DNA of 12,836 nucleotides from an uncultured Erysipelotrichaceae bacterium (GCA_910586285.1 CAJUGR010000052.1:1-12836); one strand, 5' to 3'. Shown: positions 1-6,461, numbered from the stretch's first letter. A program made the numbers and translations. The notes: a model not told the origin generated them from the sequence alone.

Positions 1-63
1 GGGTCAATATTTATAGGACTTTTTATAAGTTTGAAGCACCATTATAATTAAAAGCGGAGTCGG

Positions 64-93
64 GTAAAAAAAGAAACCGCTGTTTACGGTTTC
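64..93 (-). terminator. Rho-independent terminator of the murL-murD2 operon
   Basis: Read on the minus strand just after the murD2 stop codon, a 7-bp stem GAAACCG/CGGTTTC (87-93 and 73-79) with a 7-nt loop is followed directly by a run of seven Ts (66-72). This is a typical intrinsic terminator for the operon that ends at 98. Positions 1-63 beyond it hold no gene that I can support. Confidence 0.85.
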
Positions 94-97
94 CTGC

Positions 98-1387
98 TTA
101 CGGTTGTTTAATATAAGTCTGAAAACAATCGCCGCGTTCTTCAAAATTTTTGAAAAAGCCATAACTGGCAGCTGCCGGAGACAACAGCACAACTCCTTCT
201 GAAGCGCTGATATGCTTGGCGGTCACTACCGCTTCTTGCAAGTCCGCTACCATCGTAAAAGGGATTCGCAATTGCTTCGCCAGTACTGTACCGCTATCAT
301 ACATTAAAATGACATGGGCAACAGGATGCTTGTTTAAATAATCAGCGAGCGGTGTGTAGTCAATACCGCGATCCATTCCACCCAACAATAGGGTATCCGT
401 TTGCGGCAAACTTTGTAGTGCCTGAATGGTCGTTTCACATATGGTCGAGATGGAATCATCGTACCAATGCAAATAATGATAATACCCGACATATTGAAGG
501 CGATGCGGCAACGGCTGAAAACTGCTTAAGGCCTTGAGACTGTCAGCGTAATCCATTCCCAGTTGTTTTGCCAAATACAGATCAATGGCAATATCATAAT
601 CATTGTGCCTGCCCAACAGCGTTGTCTGCCGCGGCTGAAGCACGATTTCATCCTGCAAAATTCGCAAACGATTCGCATCCACATAAATATCCGCACTTTC
701 ATCACTCATGGAAGCTGTCAATACAACGGCTTTGATATCCGCACAAGCCAACGATTTCTCACAAATCAGGTAATCCTGATTACGCTGCATACGCCAAATA
801 TTTTCCTTTGCCTTACAATAATTTTCAAAGGTGCCGTAATGATCCAAGTGTTCTTCATACAGATTCAACAATACTCCCCAATGCGGCGCATGGCGAATAT
901 ATTCCAACTGATGACAGGACAATTCATAAACAACAAGCGTATCCTCGTCAATCACATCCAGCTGATCAAATGCCGGCTTCCCAATATTGCCGAGTAAAAC
1001 ACATTTTCGCTGTTGTTTTAAAATGTGATACAACAGTGAACAAGTCGTACTCTTCCCTTTCGTTCCGGTAATCCCGATGGTCTGATGACCATAATATTTC
1101 AAAAACAGATTACTTTGTGAATTCAATTTTTCGGGAGCGATTGACTCCTGCATCACAATTCCCGGACTCTTCATAATCACATCATAATCATTCAGTTTTT
1201 GATAATCTTCCCCGATAATAAGTTGAACATGTTCCAGTCCTTGTGTATCAATCGGGTTTAAATCCGCAATCGTGAGTGGCTGATCCGGCAAATAGCGCCG
1301 CAGATAATGATAAGTGGATCGCCCTTCCCGACCAAATCCCAGAATGGCGATGCGTTGATCTTTTAGTTCTTTGATGATGGGTGGCAT
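98..1387 (-). CDS. murD2: MurD-family ligase, probably MurD2 (UDP-MurNAc-L-alanine--L-glutamate ligase)
   Basis: A 429-residue cytoplasmic Mur ligase. It has an N-terminal nucleotide-fold glycine motif (GFGREG, residues 17-22), the Mur ATP-binding loop GITGTKGKST (105-114), ELSCHQLE (155-162), EEHLDHYGTFENYCKAKE (178-195), PHR (294-296) and a C-terminal SPAAASYGFFKNFEERG (403-419). All three Mur domains are therefore present and length is normal. MurD attaches glutamate to UDP-MurNAc-L-Ala. In the MurD2 variant, known from Xanthomonas, the substrate is L-Glu and MurL then epimerises it. I favour MurD2 because the gene overlaps murL by 25 nt and because regions that in ordinary MurD contact D-Glu or lie nearby differ: GGMDRGID (336-343) replaces the usual GGxxKGxD, and DSIST (311-315) replaces the usual SKATN-like tract. 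The start at 1387 is set by GAAGG at 1394-1398 with a 6-nt spacer, inside the end of murL, so the two are probably translationally coupled. Mur ligase identity is near certain; the L-Glu specificity is inferred. Confidence 0.9.
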   Translation of the reverse strand: MPPIIKELKDQRIAILGFGREGRSTYHYLRRYLPDQPLTIADLNPIDTQGLEHVQLIIGEDYQKLNDYDVIMKSPGIVMQESIAPEKLNSQSNLFLKYYGHQTIGITGTKGKSTTCSLLYHILKQQRKCVLLGNIGKPAFDQLDVIDEDTLVVYELSCHQLEYIRHAPHWGVLLNLYEEHLDHYGTFENYCKAKENIWRMQRNQDYLICEKSLACADIKAVVLTASMSDESADIYVDANRLRILQDEIVLQPRQTTLLGRHNDYDIAIDLYLAKQLGMDYADSLKALSSFQPLPHRLQYVGYYHYLHWYDDSISTICETTIQALQSLPQTDTLLLGGMDRGIDYTPLADYLNKHPVAHVILMYDSGTVLAKQLRIPFTMVADLQEAVVTAKHISASEGVVLLSPAAASYGFFKNFEERGDCFQTYIKQP

Positions 1388-2745
1388 ACGATACCTTCTT
1401 TCACCAGCGGTAAAAACTGCTTAGGAATGAGATTGTGTTCATTGAAATAATTCGTATAGCGATTCTCTTGATTTCGATATTCCTCATACTGAGGCAATGT
1501 CATATAATGTGCCAATAACGGCGGCATCGTCGCATTACGTGCTTGGATCGCTTGGATCGTAAGGCAAATCGCCGTATTGATTTCCGCACGGCTGCCGACA
1601 CACTCAAACGGCTTCTCTTTCTGATATCCGATCAGCTTCTCTAAATTATCATATAGTTCTTGCTTTTCTAACAAATCTTCACCAAACATCGCTTTTAATT
1701 GATCGTTGTCAATAAAAGGCGATAAGATCAAATATACAAATAAGCATTTCGGACACAAGCAGCACCAAGCATCTTGTTTACTGCCGGCGTTACAACTGCG
1801 AAATACCGAAAAATATTGTGAATGGCGGGCAAATTCACGCGCAATCTGAAATTCCGACCATCCCCGCAACAGCGAAAAATAGTATACACCCGATCCGACA
1901 TATTGTTTTTCATAGTGATGAAAATCATTTTCGAAATCAAAACTTTTTGAATACTGATGATTAATCAGAGTTCCGGCTACCGTACTTTCATTGGCACTGT
2001 CTTCATTGCTCAATACGACATATTGTAAGCGATTGACATACGCAAATAAGGTTGCCGAAAATGCCACAAGGGCTGAAAACGGCGTATGACCGTTCAAATA
2101 TCCTTGACGATTGAGTTCCAGCATACGCGGATCCAAAGTACGCCGTACCTTCACGACCTGATCATCAGAAAAACCAGCGGTATCCACGCTAGCCTGTGTA
2201 GCGCCGCGATTATTCAGAACATACGCATACTGTCTTCCGGGTATCTGTTTCAGTAATTCCATCGTTACGATCGAGTCCTTACCGCCTCCCACGGGTATCA
2301 GGCATCCTTCTAATGGATAGGCCCCTCGGGCTGCGGAAAAATGATTGCCCAGTGTCTTGATATGCATAAATTCATCCAGGGAAATGTCGATCCCATTGGT
2401 ATAAAAGAACTCTCCCAGACCCCAGTAGTATTGTTTTTTCCACCATGCGATCTGATCCTCATCCAATCCTGCCGCATGGATCTCCACTAACGGTGAACAT
2501 GTTATTTTCCAATAGCTGCTCAATTCTACCATGCCGATCGAAAACACCAGTTTTTGAATCACTTCATCACGCTCATTCCATTTCGGCACAAAACGTTTTT
2601 CAATCGTCCATGTCGGTTGGAACGAGGCCAATCCTGCGATTTCAAAGTTGTACCAAAAGCGCACTTCCTCCGGTGTTTCTTCCATATGATAGCCATGATA
2701 GGAAAACAGCGGATAGCGATCCCGCAATTCCGTAAAAGATTTCAT
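1363..2745 (-). CDS. murL: MurL-type UDP-MurNAc-L-Ala-L-Glu epimerase
   Basis: A 460-residue soluble protein. It carries a PP-loop-like nucleotide motif PVGGGKDS (151-158), LNGHTPFSAL (217-226), LSNEDSANES (245-254) and NHQYSKSFDFE (262-272), which I recognise as the signature stretches of MurL. It also has a Cys-rich segment (Cys318, 328, 329, 331, 334). MurL uses ATP, releasing AMP and pyrophosphate, to epimerise the terminal L-Glu of UDP-MurNAc-L-Ala-L-Glu to D-Glu, after MurD2 has added L-Glu. This supplies D-Glu to peptidoglycan without glutamate racemase. Start: ATG at 2745 with GGGAG upstream; the preceding gene stops 17 nt earlier. Its last 25 nt overlap murD2. A 9-bp tandem repeat near 1541-1560 encodes an IQA-IQA duplication. 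The family call is from recalled motifs, not a search, but several independent motifs agree and the neighbour is the expected partner. Confidence 0.85.
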   Translation of the reverse strand: MKSFTELRDRYPLFSYHGYHMEETPEEVRFWYNFEIAGLASFQPTWTIEKRFVPKWNERDEVIQKLVFSIGMVELSSYWKITCSPLVEIHAAGLDEDQIAWWKKQYYWGLGEFFYTNGIDISLDEFMHIKTLGNHFSAARGAYPLEGCLIPVGGGKDSIVTMELLKQIPGRQYAYVLNNRGATQASVDTAGFSDDQVVKVRRTLDPRMLELNRQGYLNGHTPFSALVAFSATLFAYVNRLQYVVLSNEDSANESTVAGTLINHQYSKSFDFENDFHHYEKQYVGSGVYYFSLLRGWSEFQIAREFARHSQYFSVFRSCNAGSKQDAWCCLCPKCLFVYLILSPFIDNDQLKAMFGEDLLEKQELYDNLEKLIGYQKEKPFECVGSRAEINTAICLTIQAIQARNATMPPLLAHYMTLPQYEEYRNQENRYTNYFNEHNLIPKQFLPLVKEGIVCHPSSKN

Positions 2746-2762
2746 AAGATTTCTCCCATCTG

Positions 2763-3824
2763 TTATTTGATCTCAATCTGATATTCTTCCAACACCTGAT
2801 CTTGATCCTGTAACGTCTTCGCCGCTTCTTTTCCGACATAACGCAGAGTAAAGGGCTGATGTTTTTTATGTGTCTGATTACTGCGATCTCGAGGATAGCG
2901 AACGATAAAGCCGTATTGATAGGCATTCGCTTCCAGCCACTCAGCCAGTTCTTTGATCTCATCATTCTTTGAATCCTCTAAATCCTCGCCAATCAATTCA
3001 AAATAATCCGTATCAATACCATTTTCCGGCAACCCGGCCGGTTGAAAACGCACTGTATAACCTAATTGATATTCGCTTTGACCCGGATAATCCCAATATT
3101 CATCAAATTGGTCTTTCCCGTATTTCAACATCATACTCTCATAAAACGGAATCTGATCTTCATAGGACACATATCCTAACGTTAAGATCAAATTTCCGCA
3201 TGTTTTGTCGTTTACCGAGGAAATATCCTTGCATAAATCATGCAGCGGCTGCACGACATCCTTATGGACACGAATTACATGATTCTCTTTTAACAATGAA
3301 ACATTAGGTAAATCCTTAATCGCTGCCAAGTCTTTCGGTTCGTATGTGTACAGGGTTTCCTTCACATCGATCCTGGTCAACAACGCTGCCGGATCATTGA
3401 CAATGGATGCATTTTGTACATAGCCGTTATCCTCTTCATAAAATGTACGCAACGTATCATAAGAATATGCCTTTAACAGCGGTTCTAAAGTGGCATAATC
3501 CAGCTTTTCCTTAAAATCATTGATAAAGGCGACAATCACTTCATTCGATGCATCCTGTGTCTCTTTGGCTCGTTTATACCAAAGCGTATTGCGAATCGTG
3601 AATCCCTGTGTTTCAATAAACGGTAAAAACTGTTCCGGTGTTAACTGCTGAGAAATCATATAGTTGATATCATCGGACGACAAATACTTCAGAATAATAC
3701 CGCGATTTTCTTCCGTCACATACGGATATCGCGCCAGTTCATCATAGTGACGATTCATTATGACAAAGCAGCCACTGAACAAAGCCACCAGGCTGATAAT
3801 AAACAGGATTCGTTTCGCTTTCAT
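2763..3824 (-). CDS. Membrane-anchored VanY/M15B-fold protein lacking zinc ligands (probable pseudoenzyme)
   Basis: A 353-residue protein with an N-terminal hydrophobic segment (residues 5-23), so anchored and probably extracellular. Cys19 follows FSG, so a lipoprotein is possible, but Phe at -3 is atypical. The C-terminal third lines up with VanY-type D,D-carboxypeptidases (M15B): GYVSYEDQ (217-224) for SGYRSxxxQ, PGQSEYQLGYTVR (247-259) for PGxSEHQxGxAxD, WLEANAYQYGFIVRYP (296-311), then QPFTLRYVG (323-331) for EPWHYRYVG. Both zinc His (now Tyr252 and Thr326), the zinc Asp (Arg259), the catalytic Glu (Gln323) and the Arg of SGYRS (Val219) are replaced. A zinc peptidase activity is therefore very unlikely; peptidoglycan binding or sensing is a guess. 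Residues 30-200 match nothing I recognise. I chose the ATG at 3824 over the upstream in-frame start at 4013 because GAGGTGG sits 5 nt before it and a strong promoter lies at 3843-3851. It heads the murL-murD2 operon. Confidence 0.8.
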   Translation of the reverse strand: MKAKRILFIISLVALFSGCFVIMNRHYDELARYPYVTEENRGIILKYLSSDDINYMISQQLTPEQFLPFIETQGFTIRNTLWYKRAKETQDASNEVIVAFINDFKEKLDYATLEPLLKAYSYDTLRTFYEEDNGYVQNASIVNDPAALLTRIDVKETLYTYEPKDLAAIKDLPNVSLLKENHVIRVHKDVVQPLHDLCKDISSVNDKTCGNLILTLGYVSYEDQIPFYESMMLKYGKDQFDEYWDYPGQSEYQLGYTVRFQPAGLPENGIDTDYFELIGEDLEDSKNDEIKELAEWLEANAYQYGFIVRYPRDRSNQTHKKHQPFTLRYVGKEAAKTLQDQDQVLEEYQIEIK

Positions 3825-3829
3825 CTTGT

Positions 3830-3836
3830 CCACCTC
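3830..3836 (-). promoter_or_regulatory. Ribosome binding site deciding the start of the VanY-like gene
   Basis: GAGGTGG lies 5 nt upstream of the ATG at 3824. The longer in-frame reading from 4013 would run through the promoter and into the neighbouring gene, and it has no such site. This places the start at 3824. Confidence 0.8.
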
Positions 3837-3842
3837 GCCTGT

Positions 3843-3851
3843 ATTATACCA
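3843..3851 (-). promoter_or_regulatory. Extended -10 promoter of the VanY-like/murL/murD2 operon
   Basis: Read on the minus strand this is TGGTATAAT: a perfect TATAAT with the extended TGn. No good -35 is seen at 16-18 nt (TTTTCT at 17), which suits an extended -10 promoter. The predicted transcription start near 3836 leaves only about 12 nt before the ATG, so the transcript would begin almost at the ribosome binding site. Confidence 0.65.
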
Positions 3852-3879
3852 TACTTCCCGTAACGAGAAAACAGAATTA

Positions 3880-4242
3880 TCAGGGGGCTTCGGGATAACG
3901 AAAACGGATAAATATACGATAACGTCCCCGATAGTAATAGAAACAACTGGCACATACCTCCCCGACCAAAGTGAAGCGAGCAGCAGGAGGCAAAAACATT
4001 CGCATATCAACATTTCGATATGTATAATCTACTCGCACCAAATTACGCAGTTTTAACGGCGGTACCTTTTCTGATTGATTTTTCCAAATGGTTTCCAAAT
4101 GCTTATCAACACAGCACTTTTCCTCATTATTCAACTGATGATAGAAAAGATTCGCATCACTTAAAACATCAAAGAATGCTTTAGGGAAATAACTCAGCGA
4201 AACAAAATCGCTGTAACCTTCGCTGTAATTGTGCGTCGGCAT
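3880..4242 (-). CDS. Hypothetical protein, probably the main part of a split gene
   Basis: I do not recognise this 120-residue product. It is rich in aromatic residues, with a basic Tyr/Arg/Phe-rich C-terminus (FYYYRGRYRIFIRFRYP, residues 101-117), several cysteines (43, 44, 97, 100) and no clear membrane segment or motif. A stop codon lies directly before its ATG at 4242 and no Shine-Dalgarno is visible there. In contrast, a well-signalled start exists at 4327 in the other frame and overlaps it by 62 nt. The two pieces are therefore best read as one gene of about 150 residues with a frame change near 4240, by mutation, sequence error or recoding. An alternative is two translationally coupled genes. 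A 9-bp direct repeat (TTACAGCGA, 12-nt period) encodes YSEG-YSDF near its start. The long frame kept open for 120 codons argues for real coding. Confidence 0.55.
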   Translation of the reverse strand: MPTHNYSEGYSDFVSLSYFPKAFFDVLSDANLFYHQLNNEEKCCVDKHLETIWKNQSEKVPPLKLRNLVRVDYTYRNVDMRMFLPPAARFTLVGEVCASCFYYYRGRYRIFIRFRYPEAP

Positions 4243-4327
4243 TTACGACAAAATCAAGTTGCTTTCGCAGCCACTGCGACTGGGCAAAATTCATCATTAA
4301 CGATGCATGAATCGTTTGATACTGCAT
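4181..4327 (-). CDS. Short ORF with strong start signals; probable 5' part of the split gene
   Basis: This is a 48-codon frame starting ATG-CAG-TAT-CAA and running to a TAA at 4181. It has AGGAG 7 nt before the ATG and a plausible promoter 34-62 nt upstream, so these signals clearly serve this start. The predicted peptide begins MQYQTIHASLMMNFAQSQW and I do not recognise it. Its last 20 codons overlap the start of the 120-codon frame (ATG at 4242), which is shifted +1 relative to it. I think residues 1 to about 30 are the true N-terminus of the larger protein. It could instead be a short leader peptide whose translation couples to the next frame. Confidence 0.5.
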   Translation of the reverse strand: MQYQTIHASLMMNFAQSQWLRKQLDFVVNADAQLQRRLQRFCFAELFP

Positions 4328-4334
4328 ATCATCA

Positions 4335-4339
4335 CTCCT
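4335..4339 (-). promoter_or_regulatory. Ribosome binding site of the split hypothetical gene
   Basis: AGGAG with a 7-nt spacer before the ATG at 4327. It is the only good site in this region and marks 4327, not 4242, as the natural start. Confidence 0.7.
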
Positions 4340-4360
4340 GTTCATGATTCAATCAAAATA

Positions 4361-4389
4361 CTTATACGCAAAAAAATAAACCATTCCAA
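4361..4389 (-). promoter_or_regulatory. Candidate promoter of the split hypothetical gene
   Basis: Minus-strand reading gives TTGGAA (4384-4389), a 17-nt spacer and TATAAG (4361-4366). The predicted start near 4354 gives a leader of about 27 nt to the ATG at 4327. It follows immediately after the terminator of the upstream operon, as expected for an independent unit. Confidence 0.5.
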
Positions 4390-4420
4390 AAAAATGACTA
4401 TTAAAAAGTAAATACAGAAA

Positions 4421-4442
4421 AAAACCGGAAAGCTCCGGTTTT
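4421..4442 (-). terminator. Rho-independent terminator of the cvpA-mutS2-uvrC-gerE operon
   Basis: AAAACCGGA (4421-4429) pairs with TCCGGTTTT (4434-4442) around a 4-nt loop. On the minus strand the stem is followed by a T-run (about 4418-4424). The stem begins within the stop codon of the GerE-like gene (4441-4443), so termination is tight against the coding end. Confidence 0.85.
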
Positions 4443-4632
4443 ATAAATGCAATTCCTCCAGTTTTAACAGTTCCACAACCGCCTGCGCTCTTCCTTTTAC
4501 CCCAAGCTTCAGCATCACATTGGATATATGGTTGCGGACTGTTTTATCCGAAATATCCATCATTCCAGCAATCTCTTTGGTGCTGTAATTTTGAATTAAC
4601 AGATCAAATACTTGTTTTTCACGCCGTGTCAA
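4441..4632 (-). CDS. GerE-like stand-alone LuxR-type DNA-binding protein
   Basis: A 63-residue protein that is essentially one LuxR/GerE helix-turn-helix domain. LTRREKQVFDLL (1-12, reading the TTG start as Leu) is followed by TKEIAGMMDISDKTVRNHIS (18-37) carrying the recognition helix, then KLGVKGRAQAVVELL (42-56). It reads very like Bacillus GerE, the late sporulation coat-gene regulator, along its whole length, and GerE is likewise a bare HTH of about this size. There is no receiver domain. It is the last gene after uvrC, 38 nt downstream, and ends at a terminator; gerE also lies a few genes past uvrC in Bacillus. The start is odd: TTG at 4632 is the only usual start codon in frame, but the purine-rich site AGGGGG lies 19 nt upstream (4652-4657). 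Use of a non-standard codon such as ACG (4644) or ATA (4635) cannot be excluded. Family is sure; a sporulation role is inferred. Confidence 0.8.
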   Translation of the reverse strand: MTRREKQVFDLLIQNYSTKEIAGMMDISDKTVRNHISNVMLKLGVKGRAQAVVELLKLEELHL

Positions 4633-4670
4633 TATCGTTTGCGTATTGATACCCCCTATACTACCGATGC

Positions 4671-6461
4671 TTACAGTTTATCATATGCATTGGCATCGTT
4701 TTGGTTAGGGCTATGCAGGATATCATAGATATTTTGGGCAACCGCCTGTGGTACCACCTGCGCAATTTCGCTGACGGTTGCCGCCTTTAAGCGCTTCATA
4801 CTTTTAAAGTGTTTCCAAATGGCTTTTTTACGCACCTCCCCGATTCCTTCCACTTCATCGAGGATTGATTTGGTCATCGCTTTGGTACGTAGCTTGCGGT
4901 GATAAGAGATCGCAAAACGATGCACTTCATCCTGCATCTGGGTTAATAGAAAAAACAGGGAGTCACTGCGATCAATCGGAATAATACGACCCTCAGCGTC
5001 CATGAGATTACTGGTACGGTGATGATCATCTTTTACCAAACCACACAAGGTAATATCGACCTCCAACACCGCAAGAATTTCCTTTACTGCTTCAATCTGA
5101 AGCCACCCGCCATCGACAATCAACAAATCGGGAAATCGTCCTTGTTCCTTTAATAAGCGGGTAACACGCCGATAGACCACTTCTTTCATCGAATCCAAAT
5201 CGGATACATAGGTTCCCAATTTAAACAAGCGATAATCACTTTTGCTTGGTTCCCCATCTTTATATACCACCATTCCCGAAACATTAAATGTGCCGGATAT
5301 ATGCGAGTTATCAAAGATTTCAATGCGGTGAATCTCCTTTTGAAAGATCATACAAAGCTGTTTCATCGCTTCTTCCTTACGGCTTTCCTTGCGCTCTGCC
5401 AATTCAAACTTTTGTTCATGAATATTCTTCGCATTGGCAATGGCCATTTCCACCAATTTCAATTTATCACCGCGTAAGGGCTGCATGACTTTGGTATCCA
5501 ATGTCTCTTGAAGCAGCGAAACATCGTAACGCTGCGGCAATAATAATTCCCGCGGTAAGGGATGCTGCTCATAGTACTGCAAAATAAAACTTAAAAAGGC
5601 ATCCTCTTCGTTTTCATAAAGCGGCGTGATATGTAAAGTGCGCTCCAGCATCTTACCGCCGCGCAAAAACAATCCCTGAATCGAAATATATCCCTTATCG
5701 ACAAAACAGCCGAAGACATCACGATCCTTACCGTCTTTAAAATCAATCTGTTGTTTGGCTGTCACATAGGCAATCGCCTGCATCAAATCATGCTTTTCCT
5801 TTGCCCGCTCAAATTGCAGATTTTCACTGGCCTCATTCATCTCCTGTTCCAGTTTTGCCAAAATCTCCTTGACATCACCATTCAGAAATTTACGAATTTG
5901 TATTGCCATTTGGGTATACACATCCGCATCAATCGCATGGACACACGGACCCAGACATTGCTTCATATGATAATACAGGCATTCTTTTTTTTGCAAGTGG
6001 GCACATTTGCGTAGCGGATATAACTGATTAAGCAGCTTCATCGTATCCCAAGCTGCTGAAGAATCCGGAAAAGGGCCGAAGTATTCCGCCTTTTTATCCT
6101 TTGTCTGACGCACCACCCTAAGCACCGGAGCCTTTTCCTTGGTCAATTTGATATAGGGATACGTCTTATCATCCATAAACATGATGTTATAAGGCGGTGT
6201 ATGCTTTTTTATCAGATTAATTTCCAGTAGCAGCGCTTCTTTTTCACTGCCGGTCACAATATACTCAAAATCATCGATATTCGCAACCAAGCGCTGCGTT
6301 TTGAAATCGTGCGCACCTACAAAATACTGCCGCACCCGATTTTTCAATTTCTTCGCTTTGCCGACATAAATGATCTCCCCGTCCTTATTCTTCATCAAAT
6401 AACAGCCGGGAGTCGCCGGTAATATTTTCAATTTATCTTCGATCTTCACCATGTTAGCCAT
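4671..6461 (-). CDS. uvrC: UvrABC excinuclease subunit C
   Basis: UvrC makes both incisions around a DNA lesion in nucleotide excision repair, recruited by UvrB on damaged DNA. The 596-residue protein has all expected parts: an N-terminal GIY-YIG nuclease (GCYLM at 19-23, YVGKAKKLKNR at 32-42, catalytic-type Glu80); four cysteines (153, 161, 169, 173) spaced like the UvrC iron-sulfur site; a UVR motif for UvrB contact (about 201-231); an RNase H-like nuclease (FDNSHISGT 383-391 with Asp384, VDGG 449-452 with Asp450, DEVHRFAI 511-518 with His514); and tandem helix-hairpin-helix repeats (534-583). The usual DGGKGQ reads DGGWLQ here (450-455). The start at 6461 overlaps the end of mutS2 by 8 nt (ATGGCTAA), with GGGAAG shortly upstream. 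A second in-frame ATG at 6452 is possible but lies farther from that site. Confidence 0.97.
   Translation of the reverse strand: MANMVKIEDKLKILPATPGCYLMKNKDGEIIYVGKAKKLKNRVRQYFVGAHDFKTQRLVANIDDFEYIVTGSEKEALLLEINLIKKHTPPYNIMFMDDKTYPYIKLTKEKAPVLRVVRQTKDKKAEYFGPFPDSSAAWDTMKLLNQLYPLRKCAHLQKKECLYYHMKQCLGPCVHAIDADVYTQMAIQIRKFLNGDVKEILAKLEQEMNEASENLQFERAKEKHDLMQAIAYVTAKQQIDFKDGKDRDVFGCFVDKGYISIQGLFLRGGKMLERTLHITPLYENEEDAFLSFILQYYEQHPLPRELLLPQRYDVSLLQETLDTKVMQPLRGDKLKLVEMAIANAKNIHEQKFELAERKESRKEEAMKQLCMIFQKEIHRIEIFDNSHISGTFNVSGMVVYKDGEPSKSDYRLFKLGTYVSDLDSMKEVVYRRVTRLLKEQGRFPDLLIVDGGWLQIEAVKEILAVLEVDITLCGLVKDDHHRTSNLMDAEGRIIPIDRSDSLFFLLTQMQDEVHRFAISYHRKLRTKAMTKSILDEVEGIGEVRKKAIWKHFKSMKRLKAATVSEIAQVVPQAVAQNIYDILHSPNQNDANAYDKL

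Noticed and set aside
4..192. Minus-strand frame of 62 codons running through the terminator
   Set aside because: It overlaps the murD2 end and crosses the hairpin terminator; no ribosome site is seen.
563..997. 144-codon plus-strand frame antisense to murD2
   Set aside because: No ribosome site or recognisable motif; it is a mirror frame of a confidently coded gene.
1541..1560. Tandem 9-bp repeat within murL
   Set aside because: It is a single in-frame duplication encoding IQA twice; no array or mobile element is associated.
2445..2965. Plus- and minus-strand frames of 75-107 codons around the murL/VanY-like junction
   Set aside because: They lie over well-supported genes in other frames and have no start signals of their own.
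3765..3776. Lipobox (FSG-Cys19) in the VanY-like protein
   Set aside because: Phe at -3 is atypical and the hydrophobic stretch continues past the Cys; a plain signal anchor is as likely, so no lipoprotein call is made.
3825..4013. N-terminal extension of the VanY-like protein to an upstream in-frame start (416 residues)
   Set aside because: The extension crosses the promoter and overlaps the neighbouring gene, has no ribosome site, and hides the hydrophobic anchor; ATG 3824 has GAGGTGG at 5 nt.
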